Shown: positions 23,079 through 34,773 of the stretch, in pieces
Position numbering within the stretch: position 1 is the stretch's first letter
Layout: every line of letters begins with the position of its first letter
From: Plectosphaerella cucumerina
Lineage: Eukaryota > Ascomycota > Sordariomycetes > Glomerellales > Plectosphaerellaceae
Length of the DNA stretch: 64,000 nucleotides
Assembly (NCBI GenBank): GCA_020746995.1
Contig: JAGPXD010000002.1
Span: 186,001-250,000 of the forward strand
Direction of reading: 5' to 3'
Notes under the pieces: generated by a model
The model's database searches: none
Told to the model about the DNA's origin: nothing
What the model saw: the letters and a program-made list of their open reading frames with translations, nothing else
Position numbers and translations under genes: made by a program

Positions 23079-26000
23079 CTAGCCCTGAAACAGCCTGTCT
23101 CTGCTGGTAGATCCCTGGGACCCAATGCTGTTCCTCCCTGTGTTGTCGTACGGTAGATTTTCCGCGTCAGCGGAGGCCATGGTGCTCTGGCGCTGTGGCT
23201 GGCGCTTTGTGAGCACGCCCTTTGGTTTTTCCGTCACGCTCGGCGCTGGTGCCGGTGCTGATGACGGGGCCGGTGATGGGCTCGGTACAGAGGCTCCTGC
23301 CTGCGACTGGGTGTTGTCGCTGTTGGCCCGGGACTTGGTGAGTTTTCTGGGCTGCCGCCGCTGTGACGTGAGGGATGCCACATCTACGGCGGAGCTGTTG
23401 TCTGACAGCCGGGTCTCGCTGGACCGCTGGCTCGGGGCTGACTGCGTCATCGTCGGTCTGCTGTATGACGGGTCATCCCTGATGGGCACGGCAATGTTGA
23501 GCCCAGCTCCGTTGGCATCGGTCGAGGGCAGTGTTGCCGGACTGGGTGTTGTGCGTGCCGAGGACGAATCTGGCGTCGGCGCCGGAGTTGGTATCAGAGG
23601 CCGCGCCGCCGAGGGTCGCGCTGCCAATGGTCGTGCCGGCGGAGTGGCGCTGATGGGGGCGTGCGTGGTCGTGTAGTTGTCCAGCTTCTTCTCCAGGACA
23701 TCGACACGGACAGGTTTGGCGATGTAGTCGTTCATGCCAGCCGCGAGACACTTTTCTCGATCTCCCTGGATAGCCGATGCCGTCATTGCGATGATGAGCA
23801 CCTTCCGAATGGCGTCCACGGGCTCGCGGCGGATAAGCTTCGTAGCCTCGTAGCCATCGAGCACGGGCATCTGTACGTCCATAAGGACAATGTGGTACGG
23901 CCGGCCCTCTTGTGCCTTCTGGCGCAGCCCCTCTACCGCCTTCATGCCGTTCTCATACGCATCGACGATGGTGTAGCCCAACCTTCGCGAGAACTTCATG
24001 GCGATGGTCTGATTAATGAGGTTGTCTTCGGCGATGCAGATGCGGATCTGATCCTTGGGGATCTGCGTGAGCTGGAGGTACGGGAACAGGGACTGCTCGG
24101 CCGGTACCGCCGTGGGGATAGTGAACCGGTCCATCGGCGGCGGCGACTTGACAGCCTGGACGTCGCCGGCGTTGACGTCCGAGGTTGCCTTGTCAAAAGT
24201 GACGCTGAAGATTGCAGTGGTGCCGACGCCCTCCTGACTTTCGAGTCGGATCTGGCCCTTCATCATTGTCTCGATGAGGGATTTGCAGATACTAAGACCC
24301 AGGCCACTGCCGCCGTACTTCCTCGCCGTGCTGGCGTCGGCCTGGCTGAAGGGCTGGAAAAGCTTCTTAAGCTGGTCTGGGGGAATGCCGATGCCCGTGT
24401 CTTGCACCCTGAACGTCAGGACAGCCTTTTCGGCCGTCTGAGACTCGACCCTGGCGCCGATGGTGACAGCCCCGTTCTCCGTAAACTTCAGGCTGTTGTT
24501 GATCAGGTTGCCCAGCACCTGGTGAAGCCGGATTGGGTCGCCATAGATGAGCATCGACGGCAGGTCGATATCTTGGATGATGACCACGTTCTTCCTCTTG
24601 GTCCGCTGTCTGTTGCTATACGACACAGCACGGACGACCTCGCGGACCATCTCCTCGGGGTTGAAGGCGATGACGTAGAGCTTCATCTTGTCTGCCTCCA
24701 TTCTCGAAAAGTCGAGAATGTCGTTAATCACCGTCAGCAGCAGATCCGCAGACACTCTGATCGAGTCGGCCATCTCAAGCTGCTCCTTGTTCAAGCCGCT
24801 GTCTCTCAGGAGCTCCGAATTGCCAATGACACCGTTGAGCGGTGTGCGCAACTCGTGAGAGACGTTCGCCAGGAAGATGGACTTGGCCCGGGCAGCCTCC
24901 TCGGCGAGCTTGACGTTGCGCTTGGCCTCGGTCTCGGCCGTTCTTGCCTTGGCTTCTGCCTCTCGTGCGAGCACCACGGTCCTCTTGAGCTCAGACACGT
25001 TGCGCTCGTTCTCCTTGGAGACCTTTTCGACGTCCTTCATGGCGAGAGAGTTGGAGTAGCTGATGCCGATCTGATTGACGAGCAGCTGCAGTACTGAGAC
25101 GTTGCGGTCAGTGAAAGAGCCAGGCTCACCCTCGAGGTAGAGAACACCCAGAAGCCCATCCTCGGTTGGGCCTCGTGCGATGGGGATGGCGATGATTGCC
25201 TTGCTCAAGATGTTTCTTGCGAGCCATCCCTCACCGACGTTCCCGAAGCGCTCGTCACTCAAGATGTCGGGGATGAACAGGGTCTCTCGGAACCGGGTGC
25301 AGTACAGGATCACATTCTCTGCCACCATTGGCGTCGTCGAGATGGACTGTCGGCTCAAGGGTGCTTTGGCGCCACGCTCGGCGTCTCCGCTGGCGCCCAA
25401 ATGCCAGCCCTGAGAATCTCGGACCACGATTGCGGCAAGGGTGGCCGTGCCTCCGCACGTCTGGAGAATTACGTCGCACATGGTCTCGAGGAGCTGGTCA
25501 ACGTTGAGGACGGCTGAGATGACCTGCGATGAGAGCAAGATGGCGTGCAGATCAATCATATCGAGCGCAGGCAGACCTGCCCCGGCCTCGGCTTGAAGGT
25601 TGACCGAGCCGCGCCAGGCGCCGATACGCTGGTCGACCACGGAGTGATTGGCACCGGCGCCACCCGTGTCCTCTGCCTCGTCGGCGTCAAGGGGGCGGAA
25701 GCTCGGCGGCACCACATCAGGAGCAAAGTCGGTCTGCGTCGTAGCATCGACCACGCGCGGGTTTCGCGTAGGTCCGTGGAGCAAGAGGGTGTGCTCCTCC
25801 TCCACGTGGTCTGCCACGCCGACAGCGCCAAACTGTCGGTATAGTGCGACGGCGTCCTTCATCGCGGCTCTGGCAGACCGCCTCGCCCGTCGGCCGACAA
25901 AGACACCTGCCATCAGGTAGTGTCCGAGGGCCTGGTCGAACGTCTGGTTATGTTCTTCGGCGTGATCCAGGGCCTCCTCGTACATGCGAATGGATCCGCC

Positions 26001-29000
26001 ATAGTCCTTGCCCAGCTCCAACGCCTGCGCATCCAGCATCTTGGACCACGATGCGTAGTTGACGTTGTTGACCGCCTCCCACTCCTTGATCTTCTTACTG
26101 AGCTCCTCCAGCCTGGAGATCGTAGACTGTCGCTCGCCCTCGAGGTCGGTGGGGTTGAGACGAGGGTCGTCCAGTTTTCGGAGCATTCTGCCGGCGAGAG
26201 CGAGGCCGTAGAAGAACATGAGCAGCCGACTGTTGCGGGCTGACCAAAGATGGCCTGCCTCCTTGTAGCACAGCTCGCCGAGCTCGACGGCACGATCGTA
26301 ATGGCCGTAGAGGAAGAGCGGGACCACCTCAAGTGTCTCAAAGAACAGTGTGGCACGGTCGCCGGTGTGGCTTTTGCTGGCGAGCCACGTCTTGTAGGTG
26401 TTGACGTTGAACTTCTCATCCGTCAGGACATGGAGCGCGTCCTTAGTCTTCGTCTTCCCCTGCATGGCACGGCAAACCTGGCGGACGGAGATGAGGAGCG
26501 GTCCACCCCTGGTATCGTCCTTCCAGCTGAGGATATCCTCGCAGCTGTATTGGCAGTAGGCCTCCAGGTCTGCGCAGTTCTCGCTCGCGTAAAACTTGAG
26601 AAGAGCAGCAAGACCGGCGCTGAGGATGGAGGAAATGCGGTCGCCTGAGGCGGCGGCGTACTCCACGGAACCCTCGAGATGAGCCAGGGTGACGGAGATG
26701 GGATAGTGAACGTGGCCGATGAAGTTGGCGTACACCATGTATCCCCTCGCCATGGAGAAGGGGTCTCTGAACTTATCGAGCAGCTCGATGCAAATGTCGC
26801 CCACCTCAACTGCCAAGTCGACCATGTTGAAGCGGGACAGGGCGATGACGCCGAAGTACATGAAGGCGAGCCCCGACTGCGGGAACGAGCCGCAGGTCAG
26901 GTGAAGGTTGAGGGTCGCCAGGGCCAGGTTGTAGAAGCGCAGCGAGTCGCTCCACCATGCCGAGCTTACCGTCTCCGCGAGAACAGCCCCGACAGATGCC
27001 AAGCTGGCGTCCTGGACATCCGTGGGATCCATCAGCTGCGATCGGCTCATCGTCTGCAGCTTGACTGCGAGCCTCTCAAACTCGGCATCACACTTCTCAA
27101 ACGTGGGGTTCTGGTCCAGCTTGATCTTCAGCGTGGCCAGACACTCCTCAAGAGACTCCACCGCCGCGAGGGCATCCCCGGACTGGGCAGCGATCCTGGA
27201 CTTGAGTACGTAGGCAGGCGCCATATCCAGCGGTGTTCGGGCGGACCGGAAGACGAGCGACAAGAGCCGCTGGGCCTCCGTGTTTTGGTCAATGTAAAGA
27301 TTGCACTCCGCCGCGCGCAGGTACAGCTGCATCGTCTCGTCGTACGAGGCGTCGCTCACGCCGTCATCCCAGGGGTTGGGCTGGAGTAGATCAACGGCCG
27401 TCGAGTAGCACTTGGCCGCTGTCGGTCGAGCACCGTTTTCGGTCGCCGTCGCCGCACACTCAAACAGTAGCCGACGGAAAGGCTCACGTTTCTCGACACG
27501 TTCCTTGATGATGTCGACGGAAGCGCAAACGTGAAAGGCGGCCGTATCTCTGGCTCGCGGGTCGTTGGGGTAATATTTTAGGAGCGTCTGTGCGATGATG
27601 AACTGCATCTTGCGGGCATTGCACTCCTTGAGGTTGGAGGCCGCCTGGATGTAACGGTCATGGGCGAACCTGAACCGGTCATCGGTTTCACCGGGGACAA
27701 TGATGCAGGCTGTGACAGCTGCCTGAAGTCCGGCGACGATGGTGTCCGGGGAATACGCCGTGTTGACCTCGGTGACTGCAGCGTTGACGCAGCCCAGCTC
27801 GCTGTATTGGAACTCGCCGCTCATAAGCCGGCTGACCAGCTCGAAGGAGAAGGAGTAGCCCAGCAGGGAGGCCCACGCCAGTATGGCCCGCGAGGCAGGG
27901 GGCAGTTCGCCCAGTCTCTGCGTGATGAAATCTGTGTCCAGAACGTCATAGCCCTCCGTCTTGAACTGGTCGAAGAGTCGATCGAGATCGTAGTGCCAGT
28001 TGCTGTCCCTGTAGTCATACCAGATGTTCTTGTTCCGGTAACATGCGCTGAGCATCTCCCTGATGTAAAAAGGGTTGCCGGCGGTCTTGGACTGAATGAC
28101 GAGTGCCAGCGGCACAATATCGTCCTTGGGGCGACATAGCGTCGTCGCTACATACTGAACAATGTCATTCTCGCTCAGCGGCGATAAAGGGATTCGCGTG
28201 ACACTCGGGCCGCCAGAACTGGTGAACTCTGCAGGGCGAGGATGTTAGCAAGGGTCCTCATGCCACTAGTTTTTGCACATCTCGGCTTACCGTCGGAGTC
28301 GGGAGGGTTGATAATGGACTGAACCCTCTCGAGACTCAGTTCATCAGGACGGTAGGTCATGATGACAACCATCTTCATCCTGGCGCAGATGATCTGGGTG
28401 ATGAGCTCCAGCGACTCGCTGTCGGCAAAGTGGAGGTCATCCAGGACGAAGCACACAAACTTGTGTGCCGTGAACATACGGAGCACGTCGAGGAAGATGT
28501 TCATCAGCCGCGTGTTCTTGGTTGACGTCCCGGCCCTCAGGAAATCCTGAGACGTCTTCGAGGACGCAGCGGCACCGGACTTGGGAAGTAGACCTGGAGA
28601 GCCTTCCGGAGATGGGCTGGTGGGCTTTGCGCTGCCAGGTCGCACGTGGCGTGCCTGCATGATCGATGGCGATCGGCTCAAGACTGCGGCGCTGTTCGTC
28701 TCGATGGAGCCGAGAAGGTGGTCGGGCAGCCCGAGGACCTTGGCGAGCATGGGCCATACGGGGCGGATGTACTGCTTCAGCGCGTGGTGGAAGGGGGTAT
28801 CGGTGCGCTTCTCGCCAAAGACTTGCTTGAACAGTGACGACAGCAACTTGAGCAGCGGCCCGAAGGCCTGCCTCCTCGCGTTGTCGAACTTGGCCGAGAC
28901 ATAGTAGCCTCGCTTCCTCGCCTCAGTGAACACCGACTGGTACAGGAAGCTCTTGCCGAGGCCAGCAACACCCTCGATGGTGACGACCTCACAGTGCCCT

Positions 29001-30673
29001 CTGCGGCGGAACCTTGCCGAGCCCAGCTGACGCGACAGACTGGATGATGTCGACTCAGCAACACTGTGCCGGTTTCCTTCACTACCTCCCCCAAGACTGT
29101 CAACCAAGCTCCGAGTCTCGACGGAAACGGACTGATTCCTCTCCCAAGGCCTGGCCATACGGTTCAGAGGTCCCGAATTGGCCGACGTCGTCGTCTCTCC
29201 AGAGACCGTCTGAGAGTCGGATAGCACCGACGGAACGAAGCTGGCGCGGATCGGCCGAAGGTCGGATGATGTCCCTTGCGTGAAGGAGCCGCTACGGCGG
29301 GTGGTGCCCTCGGCCGAGCTGGCCCCCTCGCTCGACACGTCGGCATTGTCAAGCAGCTCGTTCGATAGCGTTGAGCCCTCCGAGATGCGATTTGAGCTCT
29401 TTTGGCTCATCAAATGACTCTTGGCAACCCTGTCGATAACTTTGAGAAGCTCATTTCTCTCCCGCTGACGGCCGATCATCATTGTCGGCAGGATGAAGAA
29501 GGACGAGACATCCTTTTCACCGATGGTCCATTTCTCCAGCGCCAGCCAGTCCTCGTCGTTCAGGAACCGCTGGACCTTGACCAGGTCGTGCCGGAGGCCG
29601 CTGGCCGAGTGATACCGGTCGCCCACGCGCATGGCGGTACACTTATCGATGATGCGGTCCAGAACCGGTGGCACGTCCGGCCGCACCTTGGACAGGCGCG
29701 GTATGCTGCCTTTGAGGACCGAGTGCACAATGTCCAGGGGCGAGTCGCCGTCAAAGATGGGCTGCCGCGCCAGCAAAGTCCAGAAAATGACGCCGAGTGA
29801 GTAGATGTCGGTACGACTGTCGGGTTCGGCGGGCATACGCCCCGTTTGCTCGGGGCTGATGTAGAGGAGCTTGTTCTTGGCTCCGAGTTCTTTCGAGAGG
29901 TTCGACCACGCCGAGCTCTGCAGCCGGTTCTCAAACGACCTGGTACCGGTGCCAAGAGCGAAGAGCTTCACCCTCTTCGTGTCGAGGTTGTAGTGGAAGG
30001 CGTCGGGGCGGAGCTCGCCGTGGGTGGCGCCCTGACCGTAGTGGAGGATCTCCAGGCATTGCGCCGCGCCGATGGCAAAGTCTAGGAACTGCGCGAGGGT
30101 GATCGGGGGTTCTAAGTTGAAGTCCTCCTTCCTATACGCCTCGAACCGGTCGTCCACCCATCGTGTGCGGAAGAAGGCCGGGCCAAGGTCTATCCAGTCG
30201 AACAGTATGTTCCGGCCCGGGTGCTGATATATCGCGACGATGATCTGGCCAAGATCGCCTGGGGCGGGCGGCAGGCGCACCAGCTCCAGCGGCTTGACGA
30301 TGTGCTCGCCATTGGGGTCTACTGAGGTAACGAGGTTTTTGGTAATGTGGAACGTCCTCTCCTCCCGCAAAATATGATATGATATCCTCGCGACGACGGG
30401 CTCTTCGATGTATTGGGTGTCGGCGGCTGAGGTCGGTATCGGCGGCGACGCGGCTGAAGGCGAGAAGTCGCTCCCAGGGTCGCTCAACAGCGGACCGCCT
30501 GTGAGAATGCTGGAGGAGCTTGGGTATTCGGAGGGGGAGGGCCGGCCCGACTGCAGCCTTGCGGCTGCGGAGCCCGGGCTGGAGGCAAAGAGAGGGGTCG
30601 GTGATGGCTGCGAGTATGGAGAGACGAAGCGCGTCCCCGTGGCATGCCTGTGAGGATGTATTAGAAGGACCAT
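23079..30673 (-). CDS. Group X hybrid histidine kinase (pseudokinase-ATPase-GAF-HK-receiver)
   Basis: Exons 30673-28291 and 28228-23079, joined across a 62-nt intron (GTAAGC..CTGCAG, phase 1), encode 2510 residues. Order: disordered N-terminus (1-90); kinase-like domain (about 92-370) containing YISPEQTGRM; AAA-type ATPase with Walker A GVAGLGKS (K574) and Walker B FVLDD (D745-D746); a long helical, TPR-like region (about 850-1650); GAF domain (about 1695-1850); HisKA with phospho-accepting H1919 in VSHELRTPLNG; HATPase_c with NSLKFTENG, DTGIGIP and GGSGLGL; receiver with D2245 in VLMDVQMP and a CheY-like AxxE/D pair; Ser/Pro-rich tail. This order defines fungal group X kinases, related to S. 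pombe Mak2/Mak3, which feed stress signals into a phosphorelay toward the HOG-type MAPK. The kinase-like domain lacks catalytic residues: HGELRPDAF (218-226) replaces HRDxKxxN and FALG (238-241) replaces DFG. No membrane segment; probably cytosolic. Confidence 0.95.
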
Positions 30674-32864
30674 TGCAGCGAGCGCTACGCGGTCAAGCCG
30701 CGATCAGGGGGAAGGTTTACCATGTGTCGTATGTGGTGTGAAAGGGCGACTGCCCGTCGTCCCAGGTGTACCCTGCGATTTGACGAAGTCGCTCGAGGAG
30801 CCGCTGTGGCGGATCATATTGGTCGTCTAACGACGAGAGGCCGCTGTCCATCTTGGCGGATATGTATTCTCACGCCGTCCTCGGCGAGAGGCGGTGGTCG
30901 TCTTTGGGGAGGGGGGCAGCTGGAGAATGGCCGTGGGGCGGGACAGCTCCGTTGCTGCTGCTGCTGCTGCTACGGGGTGGTATCGCAGCGTCATCCAGAT
31001 CTGCTCGAGGACGCAGGCATGGTCGCTTTGCGCGTATGATGGGGTGAGGGACCTCGTGAATCGGGATCGGGCACCGGGACCAAGCTTTCTCACGGCGGAG
31101 GGGAGATGGGATGAAGAGAGATGGATAGGACGTGCGCATCTAGCCCGGGCGACTATCGTGGTGACGTGACCGGGGAGGAACGACCTCGTTCGTTTCGCTT
31201 TGCTCGATGTCCGGTATGTCGGGCGACTGACGAGTCTTTTCGAGTCTGTGGCGGTCTGTTCAACGGGAGGTTCGGCGTTGTATGGTGCCTGTAGTTCTGG
31301 TGCAGATCGGTAGGCCGGAGGTTCGGCTGTGTGGCAGGGATTGTCTGCTGTCGCTGGCAGCTTCCGAGCCAGGGCGGGCGGTGCGGGCGGTTGATCGAAT
31401 ATGCCTGTGATGGTGTCACACCCACGGACGGCCACGCAGAGTCGATCAAGGCCCAGCGCAGACGGTGTGTATGTACCTCGTGCGAAATGTCGGTCGCAGG
31501 CGAGAAACTGAACAGACGTTGTCAAGCAAATTCGACTCGTTCGCCTTCCCAGTTGTCGTCTGAGTCGTTGTCGGCTCCACAATCGGGCATCCGGTGTCCC
31601 AGAGAGAGGACGAGATTTTGGGTCGAGTGCCAGGCTTGCATTCGACTCTCGCAGGGACCACGCCCGCCTCGACGGGGGGGCGGCGGACTGACGAACTGTG
31701 GTGGACGTGCTAGCGGAAGCCCACTGGCACCTCACTGACTCCAACCCCCAGGGAGGCACTGTAATCGATACCTCGAGGGGGGCTGTCCAAAAGTATCTCT
31801 GATGTGTAATTCTGCTGCTGTAAGTACCCAGTCTCTAGTGCTGCAACGGTACCAGTCGTTCGATAACCCCACCCAGCAGCAGCAGCCCGGCTCAACATGG
31901 TAAGCTCGGCGGCCAATTTTGGGTGGAACATGTCATCACTCAGCACCTTGCAACCTCCCCTTCCACCTCCAACTTTGGACACGACAGGTCAAGCAAGGCA
32001 CGAACTCCTTTCCATGCGAAGAGCCACAGCTACGGTGGGATTGGTACCAACCGTTGGGCAGGTGAGCAAGGAATTGTCCGTATTCCTGGGAGGGTGAGAC
32101 CATCACACAGGTCCCCTGTCAGATTTGACACTGTCAATCAAGGCCCGGCTAGCCGGACGTTTAAAATGAAGACCCCCTGGAAACTCCCGTGATGGTTACC
32201 TACGTTTTTGTCAATATTTTGGGCTCCAAATCGAAACAACCTAGGCCTTGCTCTGTGATTGGATAGGCACAAACCGTCAGTTTGTCCAAGATCCACCGCC
32301 GGCTGCAGAAGGGCTGGTAACTGTCAGGCTGTCATCTATCAAGTACAAGCACTTCTCCTTGATGTCAGAATTTGGCGTTTTGGTCGGTGGAAAATTGTCC
32401 ATGACAAGAAATCCGTCTCGTCATCAGCGCCGCGGCGTTGAGCTATCAACAGCCATAAGGCGCTGAGCACATCAAAATCACCCAGATCAAAACAACACAG
32501 TTCGAGTCGACACAGCAACTGCACGTCGCACAACGATGCCGTACAAATCAGGGTATCCTTCATCCCCCGGTCTATTGATCCGTCTTCTTCTGCTCTAAAG
32601 TGCCACCTTGCGTCCCTTCGTCACCCAATGATCCCACCCTATGTAATCCCGCTGCCAATGAGCTCGGCGTCCTGCGTAAAGCAAACGCCCTGGTATCCTT
32701 CAAATGCACCTGTCGCGGCCGTCCTGTAGACAGTCGATGAAACTATCCCGCGGCGTCACCCGCTTTGCCCCCTTTACCAAACCATCCGCCCGCCAAACGT
32801 CAGAAAATGCGCAACAAAGGCAACTCCCTGCCACGAGGAGGCAGGGCCCGGCTGGCCGGCCAGC
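30674..32864. other. Intergenic: leader of histidine kinase and 3' flank of UGM gene
   Basis: No gene supported. Near the kinase start it carries a (TGC)6 microsatellite (30953-30970), which on the kinase strand lies about 280 bases before the start codon. A frame of 310 codons on the minus strand over this stretch is low-complexity and not believable as protein. Confidence 0.5.
30953..30970. repeat. (TGC)6 microsatellite
   Basis: Six perfect TGC units in the probable 5' leader of the histidine kinase gene. Confidence 0.9.
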
Positions 32865-34773
32865 TTAGACCTGCCTGGAGGACTTGCGGCTGTGCGAGGG
32901 CTGCGACACCTTGGAGGCGGCACGCTCCCTGGTAGGAATCTCGGTGGTGCCGTCCGAGGTGGGCGCGAAGACAAAGTTCTGGGCGAGGCGACGCTCGGCG
33001 TTCTGGCGGCTGTTGACAAAGTCGGGGTAGTTGAGCGTCAGCTCGACGGCACCCGAGACGATGTGGTCGGCGGCCTCGACTCCCAGCATGAAGGAGTGGT
33101 CCTGGTTGCCGACCTCGTACCTCCAGGAGCCGAAGCGGCCGCGGGAGTAGATGTCGAGGTCCTGGAGCTTGGGGAGAAGCTTGGTGAGGACACCCTCGCG
33201 CTCGAGGGAGGGTGTGGGGTAGCCGTGGTCGAAGCGGCGGTGGTAGGTCGAGACGATCTCGTCCTCGGGGCGGATCATCTCGGTGTTGATGAGACCCTGG
33301 ATGCAGTCCTTGAGGAGGTTCTCCTCGTCGACGGGCTTCAGGGACGACTGCGACACCTCCAGCATGATGGACCAGTAGGGACCCTCCTTGGCGTCCGAGG
33401 ACTCGGCCTTGGAGCCGTCGGCGAGGTAGAGAGTGGGCAGCTTGACGCTGGACTCGGGCTGGTTGTAGGGAGAGTAGTTGGAGAAAATGGTGGCGCGGTA
33501 GAAGGGGCAGTTGTCCTCGGGGAAGTACAGCCAGCACTTGTCGCCGATGCGCTCGGGGCGCTCGCCGCGGATGCCGACGCCGATGACGTGGGTCGTCGAG
33601 TAGAAGAGGCCCTTGGAGAGCGAGACGAGCTCCTGGCTGCCCATCTTCTCAACGAGCGAGTCGACGGCCATGGTCGAGATGAGCTTGTTGTACTTGACGG
33701 TGGTGCCGTCGGCGAGGGTGACCTTCTTGGCCTCGGCGTCGACCTTCTCAACCGAGTTCTGCTTGCCGAAGCGCTTGTTCTTGGCGGGGAGGGTATCGGC
33801 GACGGCGATCCAGATGCCACCGGTGCCGTCACGGGCGGGGAAGCGGAAGGTCGCGTTGGGGCCCCAGTTACCGGCGACCTTGTTGAGGACGACGTTCTTG
33901 GTGACGAGCTTCAGATCGGGGGCGGCCACACGCTCACCGAGCCATTGGCATTGCATCTGGCGGGGAAAATGTCAGTTGGGGACGTGACCTCGCGCGGAGC
34001 ATGGGATTGGGTGGAAGTTTGTACGAACCTTGGTAGTAGGGACGGCCCAGACCTTGTAGTTGTAGGGGCGCATGAAGATGTTGGCAATACCCTCGCCGGT
34101 GTTGCGGACGATCCACTCGTCAAAGTTCTTGGGCTTCGTGTTGGCGACGCGGCACTCGAGGGCGGCATCGATGAGGCCATCCATGCAGGTAACCTGGTCC
34201 TCCTTGGGCAGCATGGAAATGTTGTTCTGGAAGGGGTAGGGGACCCAGAGGCCCTTGTAGCGGACGTAGGAGATGCGCTGGTGGGTGTACCAGTCGTCCT
34301 CCTTGGGGAGAGCCTCGTCGATGCAGTCATCGAAGTACTTGTAGTGGGAGAAGATGACGTGACCACCGACATCGTACAGCTGCCGCGGAGGGGTCTGTCA
34401 GCGACTCTGTTCACGATGTAGCGGGGGAGGGGGAGCGGAGGAGGGAGGACGTACGAAGCCCTCAGGGGTAACGTCCGTGGAGGCGAGACCACCAGCCTTC
34501 TCCTCGGAGTCAATGATCAGCCACGAGGGGCCATTCTGTGAACCAGTGTCAGCGAAGTGTCCAAGTCGGGGTTGGCAGTGGATAGGCGGTGAGGTGAGGA
34601 CGCACGACGTGGTTGAGGCGCTTGGCAGCACCCAGGCCAGTAGGACCGGCACCGATGATGAGGACGTCGACGTTGCTGTGTAGAAAGCCATTGTCAGCAT
34701 GCTGAGGTGGTTGGTGTTGCTGCGAGGTCGCTGGCCAGCTTCGGCCGGGTGGGCAGACTCACATGTCGGCCAT
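32865..34773 (-). CDS. ugmA: UDP-galactopyranose mutase
   Basis: Five coding exons: 34773-34763 (11 nt), 34675-34606, 34535-34455, 34379-34029 and 33956-32865, all with GT..AG introns of 87, 70, 75 and 72 nt and matching phases. The 534-aa product has the FAD-binding motif GAGPTGLGAAKRL near residue 10, then KAGGLAST and YDVGGHVIFSH, the flavin-contact blocks of UGM. Further hallmarks are the lid region WYTHQRISYVRYKGLWVPYP, VWAVPTTKMQC, and RFGSWRYEVGNQDHS near the C-terminal half. The enzyme interconverts UDP-galactopyranose and UDP-galactofuranose in the cytosol, the precursor step for galactofuranose in fungal wall glycans. The basic Ser-rich tail (HSRKSSRQV) is an extension beyond the fold. 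The next gene upstream, divergent, is the likely UDP-Galf transporter. The symbol follows Aspergillus nidulans usage. Confidence 0.96.

Noticed and set aside
23661..25097. 478-codon plus-strand open frame over the histidine kinase
   Set aside because: It mirrors the HisKA, HATPase and receiver codons; no independent protein features.
32892..34421. 509-codon plus-strand open frame over the UGM gene
   Set aside because: It is antisense to a certain multi-exon gene and runs straight across that gene's introns; Gly/Val/Glu/Leu-rich composition is the usual mirror of GC3-biased coding sequence.
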